A stretch of 41,524 nucleotides of DNA from Roseburia sp. 1XD42-34 (GCF_009917385.1 NZ_QWLJ01000043.1:1-41524); one strand, 5' to 3'. Positions 8,356 to 17,466 are shown, counted from the first letter of the stretch. Translations and numbers: made by a program. Notes: generated from the letters alone by a model not told the origin.

Positions 8356-9390
8356 ATGGAAAAGTTACGTGTAGCCGTTATTGGATGTGGTAGCATTGCT
8401 AAGCACAGACATTTGGTAGAATATAAACAGCACAACCAAGCTAATATTGTCGCAGTTTGCGACATTGTCGAAGCAAGAGCAAAAGAAATGGCAGCAAAAT
8501 ATGGTGGTACAGCCTATACCGATTACCGCACATTATTAAATAGTGAGCGAGTAGATGCTGTTAGTGTTTGCCTGCCAAACTATTTACATGCGCCAGTCAG
8601 TATTGACGCATTAAATGCTGGCTGTCATGTTCTTTGTGAAAAACCAATGGCAACGTCCCAACAAGAAGCAGAAGATATGATTCGTGCTGCTAAAGCCAAC
8701 CGTAAAAAATTAATGATAGGCCATAATCAACGTTTTGTTGCTTCGCATATAAAAGCAAAAGAACTAATTGCCAAAGGAGAACTAGGCAAAATTTATAGTT
8801 TTCGCACAACGTTTGGACATGGAGGGCCTGAAGCATGGAGCGCTGATGGCGCAGAAAGCTGGTTCTTTAAAAAAGAGCAAGCTTTTATCGGGGCAATGGG
8901 AGATTTGGGTGTTCATAAAGCGGACTTACTTCGCTATCTATTAGGCGAAGAGTTTACAGAAGTGTCAGCGATTGTTGAAACGAACGCGAAAGCAAACGCC
9001 ACTGTAGATGATAATGCTGTTTGTATATTAAAATCAGTAAGTGGTGCCATTGGTACATTAACTGCAAGCTGGGCGTATAACACAACAGAAGATAATTCCA
9101 CCATCATCTATGGAGAAAAAGCCGTATTGCGTATAGAAGATGATCCAAATTATGGTTTGATTGTCCAATACCCTAATGGAGATGCGGTTAATTATCAGCT
9201 TGGTAAGATTCAGTCAAATGATGCTGGTGGACAAACAACGACACATGTTATTGATCATTTCATCACTTCGATCATAGAGGATAAAGAACCGCTCATAAAT
9301 GGAGAAGAAGGTATGAAATCACTAAATATCATTCTCGCTGCCCTTGAATCAAGCAAAACAAAGCAATTAATTCAGATTGCAACGAAGTAG
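8356..9390 (+). CDS. Gfo/Idh/MocA-family oxidoreductase, second paralogue
   Basis: A 344-residue dehydrogenase with the Rossmann motif VIGCGSIAKHRH near the start, CEKP (lysine at residue 96), and GDLGVHKADLLRYLLG carrying the active-site histidine. I place the start at ATG 8356: AAGGAG (8342-8347) lies eight bases before it, whereas an upstream in-frame GTG at 8347 overlaps that site. It is clearly diverged from the first dehydrogenase of the set, so the two probably act on different intermediates, for example opposite oxidation and reduction steps. A family-A repeat begins two bases after the stop codon. Confidence 0.9.
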   Translation: MEKLRVAVIGCGSIAKHRHLVEYKQHNQANIVAVCDIVEARAKEMAAKYGGTAYTDYRTLLNSERVDAVSVCLPNYLHAPVSIDALNAGCHVLCEKPMATSQQEAEDMIRAAKANRKKLMIGHNQRFVASHIKAKELIAKGELGKIYSFRTTFGHGGPEAWSADGAESWFFKKEQAFIGAMGDLGVHKADLLRYLLGEEFTEVSAIVETNAKANATVDDNAVCILKSVSGAIGTLTASWAYNTTEDNSTIIYGEKAVLRIEDDPNYGLIVQYPNGDAVNYQLGKIQSNDAGGQTTTHVIDHFITSIIEDKEPLINGEEGMKSLNIILAALESSKTKQLIQIATK

Positions 9391-9391
9391 C

Positions 9392-9571
9392 TTTATCCCG
9401 TTTATATGGTGCTGTACGTCTTCCACTTTAGGAGTAGGATAATTCTGCACTCACACAAGTCTACGTGGTAAATAACAGCACCTAAATGCTTATTTCGTAA
9501 GAGAAACTTAGCTCAATACCATTACAGTGTTAGCAAGACGTGAGGATGTTTGAAAAGTGGGAACTTTTTAT
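9392..9571 (+). repeat. Family A structured repeat, copy 1
   Basis: Left end TTTATCCCG at 9392-9400. The outer stem GGTGCTGT (9408-9415) / ACAGCACC (9475-9482) is perfect and CCTAAATGC follows. The 3' third is degenerate and the right end is only approximate (aactttttat instead of TTCACTTTAT). It separates the second dehydrogenase from the isomerase gene. Confidence 0.8.
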
Positions 9572-9687
9572 GGTGATATGCTTCCTTGAGGTGTATGAGT
9601 AAGCGGGGGGAGGAGAATGAAAAGGCTCACGATGGAAGATTTGCTTAATTGTACTGTGAGATATTATTAAAAACGGAGGATAATTTT

Positions 9688-10656
9688 ATGAAACTAGGTG
9701 TGTTTACTGTACTATTATCGGATAAATCATTTGAAGAGATGTTACGTTACGTGCAAAAAGCTGGGTTAAAAGCTGTTGAAATTGGAACAGGTGGTTACCC
9801 TGGCAATGCGCATTGTAATTTAGATAAGCTGTTGGAAAGTGAGACAAAGCGCAAGGAATATTTGGAAAAAGTACATGAACACGGTCTTACGATTAGTGCT
9901 TTTAGTTGCCATGGTAATCCGCTATCTCCGGATGCGGCCTTTGCTCAAGAGTCCCATGACACTTTTGTTAAAACGGTTAAATTAGCGAGTTTAATGGGTG
10001 TACCGGTTGTCAATACATTTTCCGGCACACCAGGTGATTCAGATGGAGCAAAATACCCAAATTGGCCAGTTACACCTTGGCCAAATGAATATAGCGATGT
10101 CCTTAAATGGCAATGGGATGAAAAGTTAATTCCTTATTGGAAAGCACAAGGGGAGTTTGCTAAACAACACGATGTGAAAATTGGTTTAGAGCTTCATGCA
10201 GGTTTTTTAGTGCATACACCATATACGATGTTGAAACTCCGCGAAGCAACGAACGATGCTATTGGTGCTAACTTAGATCCAAGTCATTTGTGGTGGCAAG
10301 GAATTGACCCAGTAGCTGCTATAAAAATTCTAGGTAAAGCGAATGCAATTCACCATTTTCACGCCAAAGATACGTATATTGATCAGGAAAATGTGAATAT
10401 GTATGGTTTAACGGATATGCAGCCGTATTCAAATGTGAAAACAAGAGCATGGACGTTCCGTTCCGTTGGATATGGACACAGCGTTCAGGAGTGGTCCAAT
10501 ATTATTAGTGCCCTTAGAACATACGACTACGATTATGTTGTTAGTATTGAGCATGAAGATCCTATTATGTCCATGGAAGAAGGTTTGCAAAAAGCGATTC
10601 GAAATTTAAATGGCGTGATGATTGAAGAAGCACCAGTTGATATGTGGTGGATATAA
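9688..10656 (+). CDS. Sugar phosphate isomerase/epimerase (xylose-isomerase-like TIM barrel)
   Basis: A 322-residue protein of the AP-endonuclease-2/xylose isomerase-like superfamily. Likely metal ligands lie in GLELHAG (Glu), NLDPSHLWWQG (Asp and His), HHFHAKD (His) and VVSIEHEDP (Glu). ATG 9688 is preferred because ACGGAGGA lies nine bases upstream and homologues start with a similar KLGVFTVLL strand; an upstream in-frame start at 9649 has no such site. It is the fourth enzyme of the sugar set, separated by the family-A copy. Such isomerases act on keto-sugars made by Gfo/Idh/MocA dehydrogenases. The exact substrate is unknown. Confidence 0.88.
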   Translation: MKLGVFTVLLSDKSFEEMLRYVQKAGLKAVEIGTGGYPGNAHCNLDKLLESETKRKEYLEKVHEHGLTISAFSCHGNPLSPDAAFAQESHDTFVKTVKLASLMGVPVVNTFSGTPGDSDGAKYPNWPVTPWPNEYSDVLKWQWDEKLIPYWKAQGEFAKQHDVKIGLELHAGFLVHTPYTMLKLREATNDAIGANLDPSHLWWQGIDPVAAIKILGKANAIHHFHAKDTYIDQENVNMYGLTDMQPYSNVKTRAWTFRSVGYGHSVQEWSNIISALRTYDYDYVVSIEHEDPIMSMEEGLQKAIRNLNGVMIEEAPVDMWWI

Positions 10657-10672
10657 ATAGTTTACGTGAGCA

Positions 10673-10722
10673 AAACTGTGTAAGGGAGAGCATTTAGACG
10701 CTCTTATTACGCAGTTTCTTTT
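10673..10722 (+). terminator. Terminator of the sugar gene set
   Basis: AAACTGTGTAA pairs with TTACGCAGTTT, with an inner AGAGC/GCTCT stem and a short loop, followed by tctttt. It lies 16 bases after the isomerase stop and closes the 6545-10656 transcription unit. Confidence 0.75.
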
Positions 10723-10804
10723 GTACGGAGTAAAAGTGGCAATCCATCTAATCTACTGTAAAAGGTTGGCTATATTGGCTGTCGAGGTCTGAATTAGTTT
10801 ACAA

Positions 10805-10993
10805 TTTATCCCGTACATTAGGTTGTAAAACCCCAACTTTAAGAGTTGGATAATCTATACAGCAACAAGTCTAAGGTAGATAACAGCACGTAAATGACCC
10901 TAGTTCGTAAGCGTCCTTTAAGTTATACCATTACGTTACTAACAAGCCGTGGGGGATGAAGGAGCCCTCCTACTGATTAAAGGTTCACTTTAT
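10805..10993 (+). repeat. Family A structured repeat, copy 2
   Basis: 189 bases from TTTATCCCG (10805) to TTCACTTTAT (10984-10993). Both ends match the family exactly. The outer stem is partly decayed (GGTTGT instead of GGTGCTGT), but gagttggataatc, acagcaacaagtcta and the ACAAGCCGTGGGGG subfamily 3' arm are kept. It lies between the sugar-set terminator and the SEC-C gene. Confidence 0.85.
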
Positions 10994-11060
10994 CTCTTAG
11001 TTATTTTTATTGGATACTTGTACCTCATCATTTATAATGAAAAATGAAGAGGTGTATGTA

Positions 11061-12275
11061 ATGAATAAAGAAGATATAAATATAGAGCATGTATTTGAGG
11101 AATTTGAAAGAATAGAAATAGAAAGATTAAAAAAGCAATCTAAAAAACAATGGCAGGAAATTCTTTTTCCATTGACATTGCATGATGCGCTGAACAGATA
11201 TACAAAGGCTGAGTTAGACACGATTAGAAAAAAGCTAGATATAAAAAATGCAAGCAGCTTGAAGAAAGCTGAGCTCACTCAAGTTTTAGAACAAAATATT
11301 CCTGAACATCTAAAGAGGTTAATATTTTTATGGGATATCGACCGGTTTAAAGTACTGCTGAATATCGCGGAAAATGGTGGGAAAATAATTGCGCCAGATT
11401 TAGATTCTGATCAAATGGAATATCTGCGTCGTTCAGGTTTGGTATACACGGGAACTTGGGAAGGAAATAGAGTTTTAACTGTGCCCGAAGAAATACTTGC
11501 TCCTATTACTGCTTTGAAACATGATATCAACGTGAGAGCGACCATAAAGCGAAATACAAAGTGGATTAAGCTTACACGTGGCTTATTATATTATTATGGA
11601 GTATTAAACGTACATCAGATGATTCATATGGTCGAAAAATATATGAAGGAAGACATTGATTTTAAAGCCTTTGTAGATGTTATTGCAGACTCGATACATT
11701 TTTGTCCTGAGATTGTTATGGATATGGATGGTTTCTCACATATTGACGTCTTGGAACCGAAAGAAGTAAAGCAAGAACAGAAAATGAGAGAAAGTGTGCC
11801 TTTCTATCCGTTTACAGAACAACAACTTCTTGAAGCCGGTGAACCAGAATTTGTGGATAGAAATGCTAGTTATCAGCAGCTCGTTCATTTTCTGACACGA
11901 AATTATGAAATGGATAAAGCAGATGCGGATGCTATTGTGGAAGAGTGTGTACATGCAATTAAATCGGGCGAGGGTCCAGGCGATGTTTTGACATACTTAT
12001 CTGTTGTTTTAGAGTTGGATAGTGAACAAGCGGTGAGAGCATTAATGGATAGAGTTATTCATCTGATGAATAACACGAGGGAATGGTTCCTTAAAGGACA
12101 TGCATCCCATGAATTATTGGAAATAGAAAAAAGTCCATTGCCAACTTCTAAGCTCCATTCAAGTGCTGATCAAAAGTCTCATTCCAGTTCTAGTCAAAAG
12201 GTTGTGAAGATCGGTAGAAACCAACCATGCCCTTGTGGAAGCGGGAAAAAGTATAAAAAATGCTGCGGGAGATAA
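11061..12275 (+). CDS. SEC-C metal-binding domain protein
   Basis: A 404-residue cytoplasmic protein whose last residues form a SEC-C zinc-binding motif (CPCGSGKKYKKCC; Cys390, 392, 401, 402) like the SecA C-terminal tail that binds zinc and SecB or ribosomes. The rest is helical, with no second domain I recognise; a SAP-like stretch (YTKAELDTIRKKLDIKNASS) lies near residues 60-80. ATG 11061 is chosen because GAAGAGG lies upstream at good spacing and an earlier in-frame start at 11010 lies close to the repeat end. A serine-rich linker precedes the SEC-C tail. Molecular role unknown. Confidence 0.8.
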   Translation: MNKEDINIEHVFEEFERIEIERLKKQSKKQWQEILFPLTLHDALNRYTKAELDTIRKKLDIKNASSLKKAELTQVLEQNIPEHLKRLIFLWDIDRFKVLLNIAENGGKIIAPDLDSDQMEYLRRSGLVYTGTWEGNRVLTVPEEILAPITALKHDINVRATIKRNTKWIKLTRGLLYYYGVLNVHQMIHMVEKYMKEDIDFKAFVDVIADSIHFCPEIVMDMDGFSHIDVLEPKEVKQEQKMRESVPFYPFTEQQLLEAGEPEFVDRNASYQQLVHFLTRNYEMDKADADAIVEECVHAIKSGEGPGDVLTYLSVVLELDSEQAVRALMDRVIHLMNNTREWFLKGHASHELLEIEKSPLPTSKLHSSADQKSHSSSSQKVVKIGRNQPCPCGSGKKYKKCCGR

Positions 12276-12368
12276 AGTGTAAAAGTCCAATATAAGCTAG
12301 CATAAACAAATAATCTGCTAAATAAAGTTTTGAGTAATAGGTAGATGGACTATTCATAATAAAAAACA

Positions 12369-12416
12369 AAAACTCTCACAAATGTTGTGCTAATACATGT
12401 TTGTGAGAGTTTTTTG
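12369..12416. terminator. Bidirectional-type terminator after the SEC-C gene
   Basis: AAAACTCTCACAAA pairs perfectly with TTTGTGAGAGTTTT (14 bp), loop of about 17 bases, followed by a T-run and preceded by an A-run. Confidence 0.9.
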
Positions 12417-12546
12417 CTTGTAAAGAAGGTAACGAGTTAGAACCAAATTTTTCAGTATATGCAAACATACGAAATAGCATCTATGGTAAGATGGAAAGTG
12501 CATATCTGAATATATATCTGATTACCAACATAGGAGTGGAACGAGA

Positions 12547-13740
12547 TTGAATAAGAAAGACATCGCAAATATTCGCAAGCAATTCAAATTGAATAATGAT
12601 CTATTAAAAATCAATGAAATTTTTAATGTATATATTATGAAAGAATCGAGTGAGGTTTATCACCACCAAAGTACGCCATTTGAATTATTAGAAGATGAAC
12701 AGAAAGAACTCTTCATGGCTAATTTTAAAAAAGTATTAACTGGGCAACTTGACCAGAAATTATTTGAGTTAAAGTTTCAGCGAGAGGCAGAGGATAATAG
12801 TCAGCTCATTTTGCATCAAGCACTATTAAGCAATGATATGGAAGAATGGAAGGGACATATGCTACAACTGGTAGAAAAAATGCTAAAGGATAAGCAATAT
12901 GAAATGGATATTGTTGTAACGTTTATTCGTGGCGAATATATGAAACCGATGAAACGACAGAGTGAAGAAGCAGAAGAAAGTGAACGAGATACGGTATACT
13001 CGCACTCATTTATTTTATGCAGTATGAACAAAACGCAAGATCCGAAGAAAGAACTGTTATTTGATTATGTGGAAAAAGAGTTTAAATATAATATTGTCGT
13101 CGATCCGATTATTAACTTGAAAGCACCGATATCGGGATTTTTATTCCCTTGCTTTACGGATAACGCTGCAGATGTGAACCGTGTTCTTTATTCAGCAGGG
13201 AAAGCGAATGAATTAAATTATCACTTCATTGAAGAAGTGCTTAATGCTGAGGAAATAATGACTGCAGAAGAAGATAAAATTGTTTTTGAGGAGATCGTGA
13301 AAAAAGTAGCAGGAGAGCGCATTAATACGTCAACTCTTTCCAATGTTTACGATGAGATCTACCATGTTATCGAAGAAAGTGAAGAGGAGGAGGAAGTACC
13401 GAAACTAGACTATAAAGATGTAGAAAGAGTGCTAAAAAGCAGTGGTGTAAAAGATGTCGATACGGAAAAGGTAGAAGAGGCATTTAAGACAGTCATTGAT
13501 GATGAAAAATACGAGTTAAAAGCAAATAATATCGTGCCAAAACCTACTACTAAATCGATTAAAATAAAGACAAAAATAGCGGATATTTCTATTAGTCCAC
13601 AAGACCTAAGATATGTGCGTCAAATTCATTTCGGAGGAAAATTAAGCCTTATGATTGAAGTTGAAGAAAATACGATGATTGAAGGATTTGAATTGATTCC
13701 AGAAGTGTTATTTGAAAAAGTGGAGAATGAAGAGGATTAA
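12547..13740 (+). CDS. DUF4317 family protein
   Basis: A 397-residue acidic cytoplasmic protein resembling the DUF4317 family from its N-terminus (NKKDIANIRKQFKLNNDLL, then NVYIMKES). It starts at TTG behind AGGAGTGG. A glutamate-rich segment (EESEEEEEVP) lies near residue 280, and a C-terminal block about residues 335-395 has a repeated beta pattern. The family is common in Firmicutes but has no known function. It is isolated: a strong terminator lies upstream and a repeat downstream. Confidence 0.8.
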   Translation: MNKKDIANIRKQFKLNNDLLKINEIFNVYIMKESSEVYHHQSTPFELLEDEQKELFMANFKKVLTGQLDQKLFELKFQREAEDNSQLILHQALLSNDMEEWKGHMLQLVEKMLKDKQYEMDIVVTFIRGEYMKPMKRQSEEAEESERDTVYSHSFILCSMNKTQDPKKELLFDYVEKEFKYNIVVDPIINLKAPISGFLFPCFTDNAADVNRVLYSAGKANELNYHFIEEVLNAEEIMTAEEDKIVFEEIVKKVAGERINTSTLSNVYDEIYHVIEESEEEEEVPKLDYKDVERVLKSSGVKDVDTEKVEEAFKTVIDDEKYELKANNIVPKPTTKSIKIKTKIADISISPQDLRYVRQIHFGGKLSLMIEVEENTMIEGFELIPEVLFEKVENEED

Positions 13741-13907
13741 TTACAAAAACGGTAGGAAGTGTAATTTGTTACAGTAACCAAATATGTTTCATAGCCTGAG
13801 AAAGTCTTCCATTATCACGCTGATATTTTTAACCAATGCAGAGCATGTTTTATTACATGCGAGATAACTAGTGTTTTTTTGCTAAATAGACTTAGATTAG
13901 AGCGGAG

Positions 13908-14062
13908 GAGTGTCAAGACCAAAGTTGATACAAAAGGTCTAAGTGAGAGAAAACGGCAACTAAATGCTGATTCGTTTTAGGACCTTTAGGTCATACCCTT
14001 CTATGTACTAATATTCAGTAGGGGAGGGAAGAAAACTCCTACTGAATGAAGTTTCACTTTAT
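13908..14062 (+). repeat. Family A structured repeat, copy 3
   Basis: The left end is decayed, so the start is approximate. The middle (gttgatacaaaaggtctaag, then cctttaggtcatacc) matches copy 4. The 3' hairpin is nearly perfect (ATTCAGTAGGGG / CTCCTACTGAAT) and the right end TTCACTTTAT at 14053-14062 is exact. Confidence 0.8.
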
Positions 14063-14064
14063 TA

Positions 14065-14211
14065 GGGATAAAAGATAAACAAGTAGAAGTATGGGATATA
14101 AAAGAAGAACTCACGAAATTATTGGCAGAGCTTAATATAAAAGTTGAAAAGCAAACATGTTCATCCTGTAAAGGGAAAAAAAGCGTGAGTGCAGCTACCG
14201 AAAGCAGTTGA
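14065..14211 (+). pseudogene. Small gene fragment abutting the repeat end
   Basis: An open frame of 48 codons starts only two bases beyond the repeat's right end and stops at TGA 14209-14211. It reads coding-like (KQVEVWDIKEELTKLLAELN, then a CSSCKGKK cysteine pair) but has no start codon or ribosome binding site. The simplest reading is that the repeat cut off the 5' part of a small gene. Family not recognised. Confidence 0.4.
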
Positions 14212-14261
14212 TCCAAGGGTCAAAACTATTCAATACATCCGTGAAGGTTTACTTAGGCTGA

Positions 14262-14289
14262 TTGCATATTCAATAGTTTGTAATATAAT
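14262..14289 (+). promoter_or_regulatory. Promoter before the GNAT gene at 14370
   Basis: TTGCAT at 14262-14267 and TATAAT at 14284-14289, spaced by 16 bases, about 80 bases before the TTG start at 14370. Confidence 0.6.
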
Positions 14290-14369
14290 GTTAATTAAGC
14301 AATTCTAGACAGATGGAGGAAAGCAAAATGGGCGATGTTTAATAAACGAACAGACAAGGGGAGGTTTTT

Positions 14370-14918
14370 TTGAATTACAACCAACAAATAAAAATATTGA
14401 CGACAAATCGGCTAAATTTAAGATTGTTTCAAAAAGCAGATGCGCCAGAGGTCACCAAGCTTTGCAATAACTACAATATCTATAAGCATACATTGAATTT
14501 ACCTTATCCTTACTCTATCGAGGATGCTATAACTTGGATAGAACATCAATATGAAAGATTTCAAAATAATAAATTATATGAATTTGCAATAACGGATAAA
14601 ACTACAGGTAGATTATACGGTTCCATAGCATTATCGAACAATCAAAGATTTCTTCATGGAGAATTAGCCTATTGGATTGGTGAAGAGTATTGGGGGAATG
14701 GGTTTGCTTCAGAAGCAGCAAAAGCCGTATTAAAATTAGCTTTTACCGAAAAGCAATATCATAAAGTATTTGCTCGTTGCTTTCCGACAAATCCAGCTTC
14801 GGAGAAAGTTTTGCAAAAAATTGGCATGGAAAAAGAAGGAGTGTTAAAGGAACACGTGAAGAAAGAAGATCGCTTTGAAGATCTCGTATATTATGGAGTG
14901 ATTAATAGAAATGGATAA
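14370..14918 (+). CDS. GNAT N-acetyltransferase (RimJ/RimL type)
   Basis: A 182-residue acetyl-CoA-dependent acetyltransferase. It starts like ribosomal-protein-serine acetyltransferases (LTTNRLNLRLFQKADAPEV), and the acetyl-CoA loop is in WIGEEYWGNGFASEAAKAVL (about 108-127). The conserved NPASEKVLQKIGMEKEG motif follows at about 148-164. The TTG start lies behind AAGGGGAGG. Family members acetylate N-termini of ribosomal proteins or amino groups of small molecules; the substrate here is unknown. Monocistronic, with its own promoter. Confidence 0.88.
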   Translation: MNYNQQIKILTTNRLNLRLFQKADAPEVTKLCNNYNIYKHTLNLPYPYSIEDAITWIEHQYERFQNNKLYEFAITDKTTGRLYGSIALSNNQRFLHGELAYWIGEEYWGNGFASEAAKAVLKLAFTEKQYHKVFARCFPTNPASEKVLQKIGMEKEGVLKEHVKKEDRFEDLVYYGVINRNG

Positions 14919-15358
14919 CTGTTCTAACAGGTTGCTCCCTGTTCTAGAAATGTTAAGTGGGGGATTGGAACCACATTGAAGATTCACTTATGTACGAACC
15001 AATTATAAAGCTTTAGTAACTATTGGCTTGGTACGTTTTTCAATTCCATTTGGTGATGTATAAAGTACATGTTTATTTATACAAAATTTTTCAAACTCTT
15101 GAATTATAGTTGGGTTTAGTATGCAGCTTTGGAAAGGTTAATATAGAACTAGCAGAAAATGCGTTTTTTACTATAAACATTATTTCGTAAAAAATCTTCT
15201 TGCATTTATCATCATAAGATGATAAAGTATTAAACCTTTTAAAATGGAATAAGCACTTGCGATGATGAGAAGAGTAAACAAATATATTTGCAGAGTTTAT
15301 ATGGCGACATCTAAATAACTGGTCGGGGCATCGCAAATAGAGAATTTCTGAATCTTGA

Positions 15359-15397
15359 CCTCAAGGTTATAGTCTTTGAGGGCGGGATTTTTTTTGC
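15359..15397 (+). terminator. Terminator-like hairpin in the spacer
   Basis: CCTCAA pairs with TTGAGG across an 11-base loop, followed after a short GC-rich stretch (gcggga) by eight T residues. No gene is seen directly upstream, so it may end an unrecognised transcript. Confidence 0.4.
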
Positions 15398-15498
15398 GCT
15401 TTAAAACGCGAGATGGTGTCTGGTTTTCCAAGCTGTAAGAAGGTAATTAAGTTGTAACCACTGGTGGAAGAAGCCTTTATACATATATAAGGTGTTGT

Positions 15499-15597
15499 AT
15501 GGTCCCTCTGCTTGAGCCAATGTTGATTATTTTAACAACAACTACAATAGGTGTTTGGTGCACCATTTTTTTAATCATTGTTCGAATTATTATTTGA
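15499..15597 (+). CDS. Possible 32-residue hydrophobic peptide
   Basis: An ATG frame of 32 codons behind AAGGTG (five-base spacing) encodes a peptide that is almost wholly hydrophobic (PMLIILTTTTIGVWCTIFLI) with one arginine near the end. The size and single membrane span resemble type I toxin or small regulatory membrane peptides. No antisense RNA or promoter was identified, and a frame this short can occur by chance. Confidence 0.2.
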   Translation: MVPLLEPMLIILTTTTIGVWCTIFLIIVRIII

Positions 15598-15942
15598 CCA
15601 AATTGCTTTTGACACAGTTTCTAATAAGGTTTGTAGATTTGGATATTGTTTGTTCTATTCTGATAAGCTAGTTAATGAAAAGAACACTACAGCTTGCGAA
15701 GGTATGATTACCCTGCTTTTATAGTATCAATACATATCAACATGATAAAAGGCTTTTTCTGGGAACTTGATTCATAGGGGAAAGGGAAGCCACTGTAATA
15801 TTAAGGTTTCTATCTACTATTGTTAGTATTGCTATCAGCTTTAAGGATGTTCATTTATGTGGCGGAAAAGCCAGCTCGAGTAACCACTCTTTGTAACATA
15901 TTCGTATTTTTTTGAAACATAAACGAAATAAATGTAATACAC

Positions 15943-15971
15943 TTGTAATAAAAAAGGTGGTTATGTATAAT
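15943..15971 (+). promoter_or_regulatory. Promoter of the deacetylase gene
   Basis: TTGTAA at 15943-15948 and TATAAT at 15966-15971, spaced by 17 bases, about 47 bases before the natural GTG start codon at 16018. Confidence 0.7.
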
Positions 15972-16017
15972 AAAAAAATGTTCAACTACTTTTTTAGATG
16001 AGAAAGGAAGAATTGAA

Positions 16018-17466
16018 GTGATTAAGCGCATTAAATTACCTTGATGGATTTTGCTGTTTGTATTAATTCTATTAATTAGTACAGGAATTAATAGATTAAT
16101 ACAAATTCCTAATAAACTAGTAAATCATCAAGCTAATATAAAAGCTGAGCGGGTTAAAGAGAACGAAAGCAATAGTAAATACCCAGATATTCAGCTGAAA
16201 ACTTTTTCACAAGAAACAGATGCATATACTTATTCAATTAGTAAGCCGGAAACCAGAAGTGAAAAAATTAATTCTACGATTGCCAAATGGATTAAAGGTC
16301 AAAAAGAGGCATTTTTAAAAACTGTTAGCTTAAGTAAAAGAATAAAAGAAGTGGCTCATCTAAATATTCAATTAGAAACCAATCGTATTACAGAGGATTA
16401 TTATAGTTTAGTTTTCCGTACTTACGTCATTCATGGAGCTGCAAATGAACGGGAAATGGTAAAAGTTTTTAATTTTGATGTAAAAAAAGCACCATTTTTA
16501 ACCATTAATGATATATTACACCTTGATGAGAAACACCTTGATGAAATAAAAGAAATGATCTGGGAAGAATTACAGGAGAATAAGGAATTATTGCCATATT
16601 TAAATAAAAGGCAAACAAATGAAGTGCTGCAAGAACTGGAGGAGTGGCAATGGTCGATTGATCGAAAGGGTTTAACACTATACTGGGATGAGTATGAATT
16701 AGCAGAAGGATATGCTGGGACGGTTGAAATCAGTGTTCCAATTAAAAAGATATATGTTTTTTTACAAGATCATATGGATTCATATTTACAAATGTCGAAA
16801 GAGCAACAAGTAGAAAAGAAAAAAATCATTCAAGAAGAACACAGAAAAAAACTTACGAATGGAAAATATGTGGCATTGACATTCGATGATGGACCAAGTC
16901 CACAAGGCACTCCAAAAATATTGAAAACCCTGGAAAAATTCGATGCAAAGGCAACCTTTTTCATGTTAGGAAGTCAAGTAGATTATTATCCGGACCTTGC
17001 AAGAAAGGTGGTAGAAGAAGGACATGAAATTGCAAATCACACCAACAGTCACCCGAATTTATCCAAAATGAGTGATGCTATCATAAAAAAAGAGCTGGAT
17101 TATACGAATGAAAAGATAAAAGAGGTGACTGGTATTAGCCCGAGTCTTATCCGCCCACCTTATGGAATTTATAATGATAATGTGATAAAGTATGCAAAAG
17201 AAAACAATCAATCTACTATACTTTGGTCTGTTGATTCACTAGATTGGAAGAATAGGAATGGATCGGCTATCCAAAAAATTGTACAAAATGAAATAACTCC
17301 TGGAGCAATTGTACTTTTGCATGATATCCACTCCACAACAGCAGATGCATTACCAAAACTGTTAAAAACATTAAAACAAGCAGGTTATCAATTTATCACC
17401 GTTTCACAGTTGCTTGATTGGAAAGGAAAAAATGGTATATCTCTGTATTATGGAAGCACGAAATAA
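16018..17466 (+). pseudogene. PdaC-like polysaccharide deacetylase with N-terminal stop codon
   Basis: Membrane-anchored NodB-type deacetylase resembling B. subtilis PdaC (467 residues), which removes acetyl groups from peptidoglycan sugars outside the cell. Counting from TTG 16051 (471 residues): membrane anchor 1-15, a DUF4163/DUF3298-like region about 45-240, NodB domain about 270-465. All catalytic motifs are intact: TFDDG (277-281), HTNSH (H330, H334), RPPYG, WSVDSLDW and LLHDIH. The only good start is GTG 16018, seven bases after GAAAGGAAG, but codon 9 of that frame is TGA (16042-16044). TTG 16051 has no Shine-Dalgarno site and would drop the basic residues before the membrane anchor. 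It is either a recent nonsense mutant or poorly translated from TTG. Confidence 0.75.

Larger units (their letters stand above)
14919..15942. other. 1-kb gene-poor spacer
   Basis: No convincing protein gene on either strand; a minus-strand frame at 15091-15336 lacks coding character. It holds a terminator-like hairpin near 15354-15396, a 32-codon hydrophobic peptide frame at 15499-15597, and a 6-bp inverted repeat AACAGG/CCTGTT (14926-14943) just after the GNAT gene. Confidence 0.4.

Noticed and set aside
9392..9571. Riboswitch or T-box leader upstream of the isomerase gene
   Set aside because: The same structured sequence occurs before and after unrelated genes and on the opposite strand to some, so it does not behave as a gene-specific leader.
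15091..15336. 81-codon minus-strand frame
   Set aside because: Irregular composition, no ribosome binding site and no family pattern.
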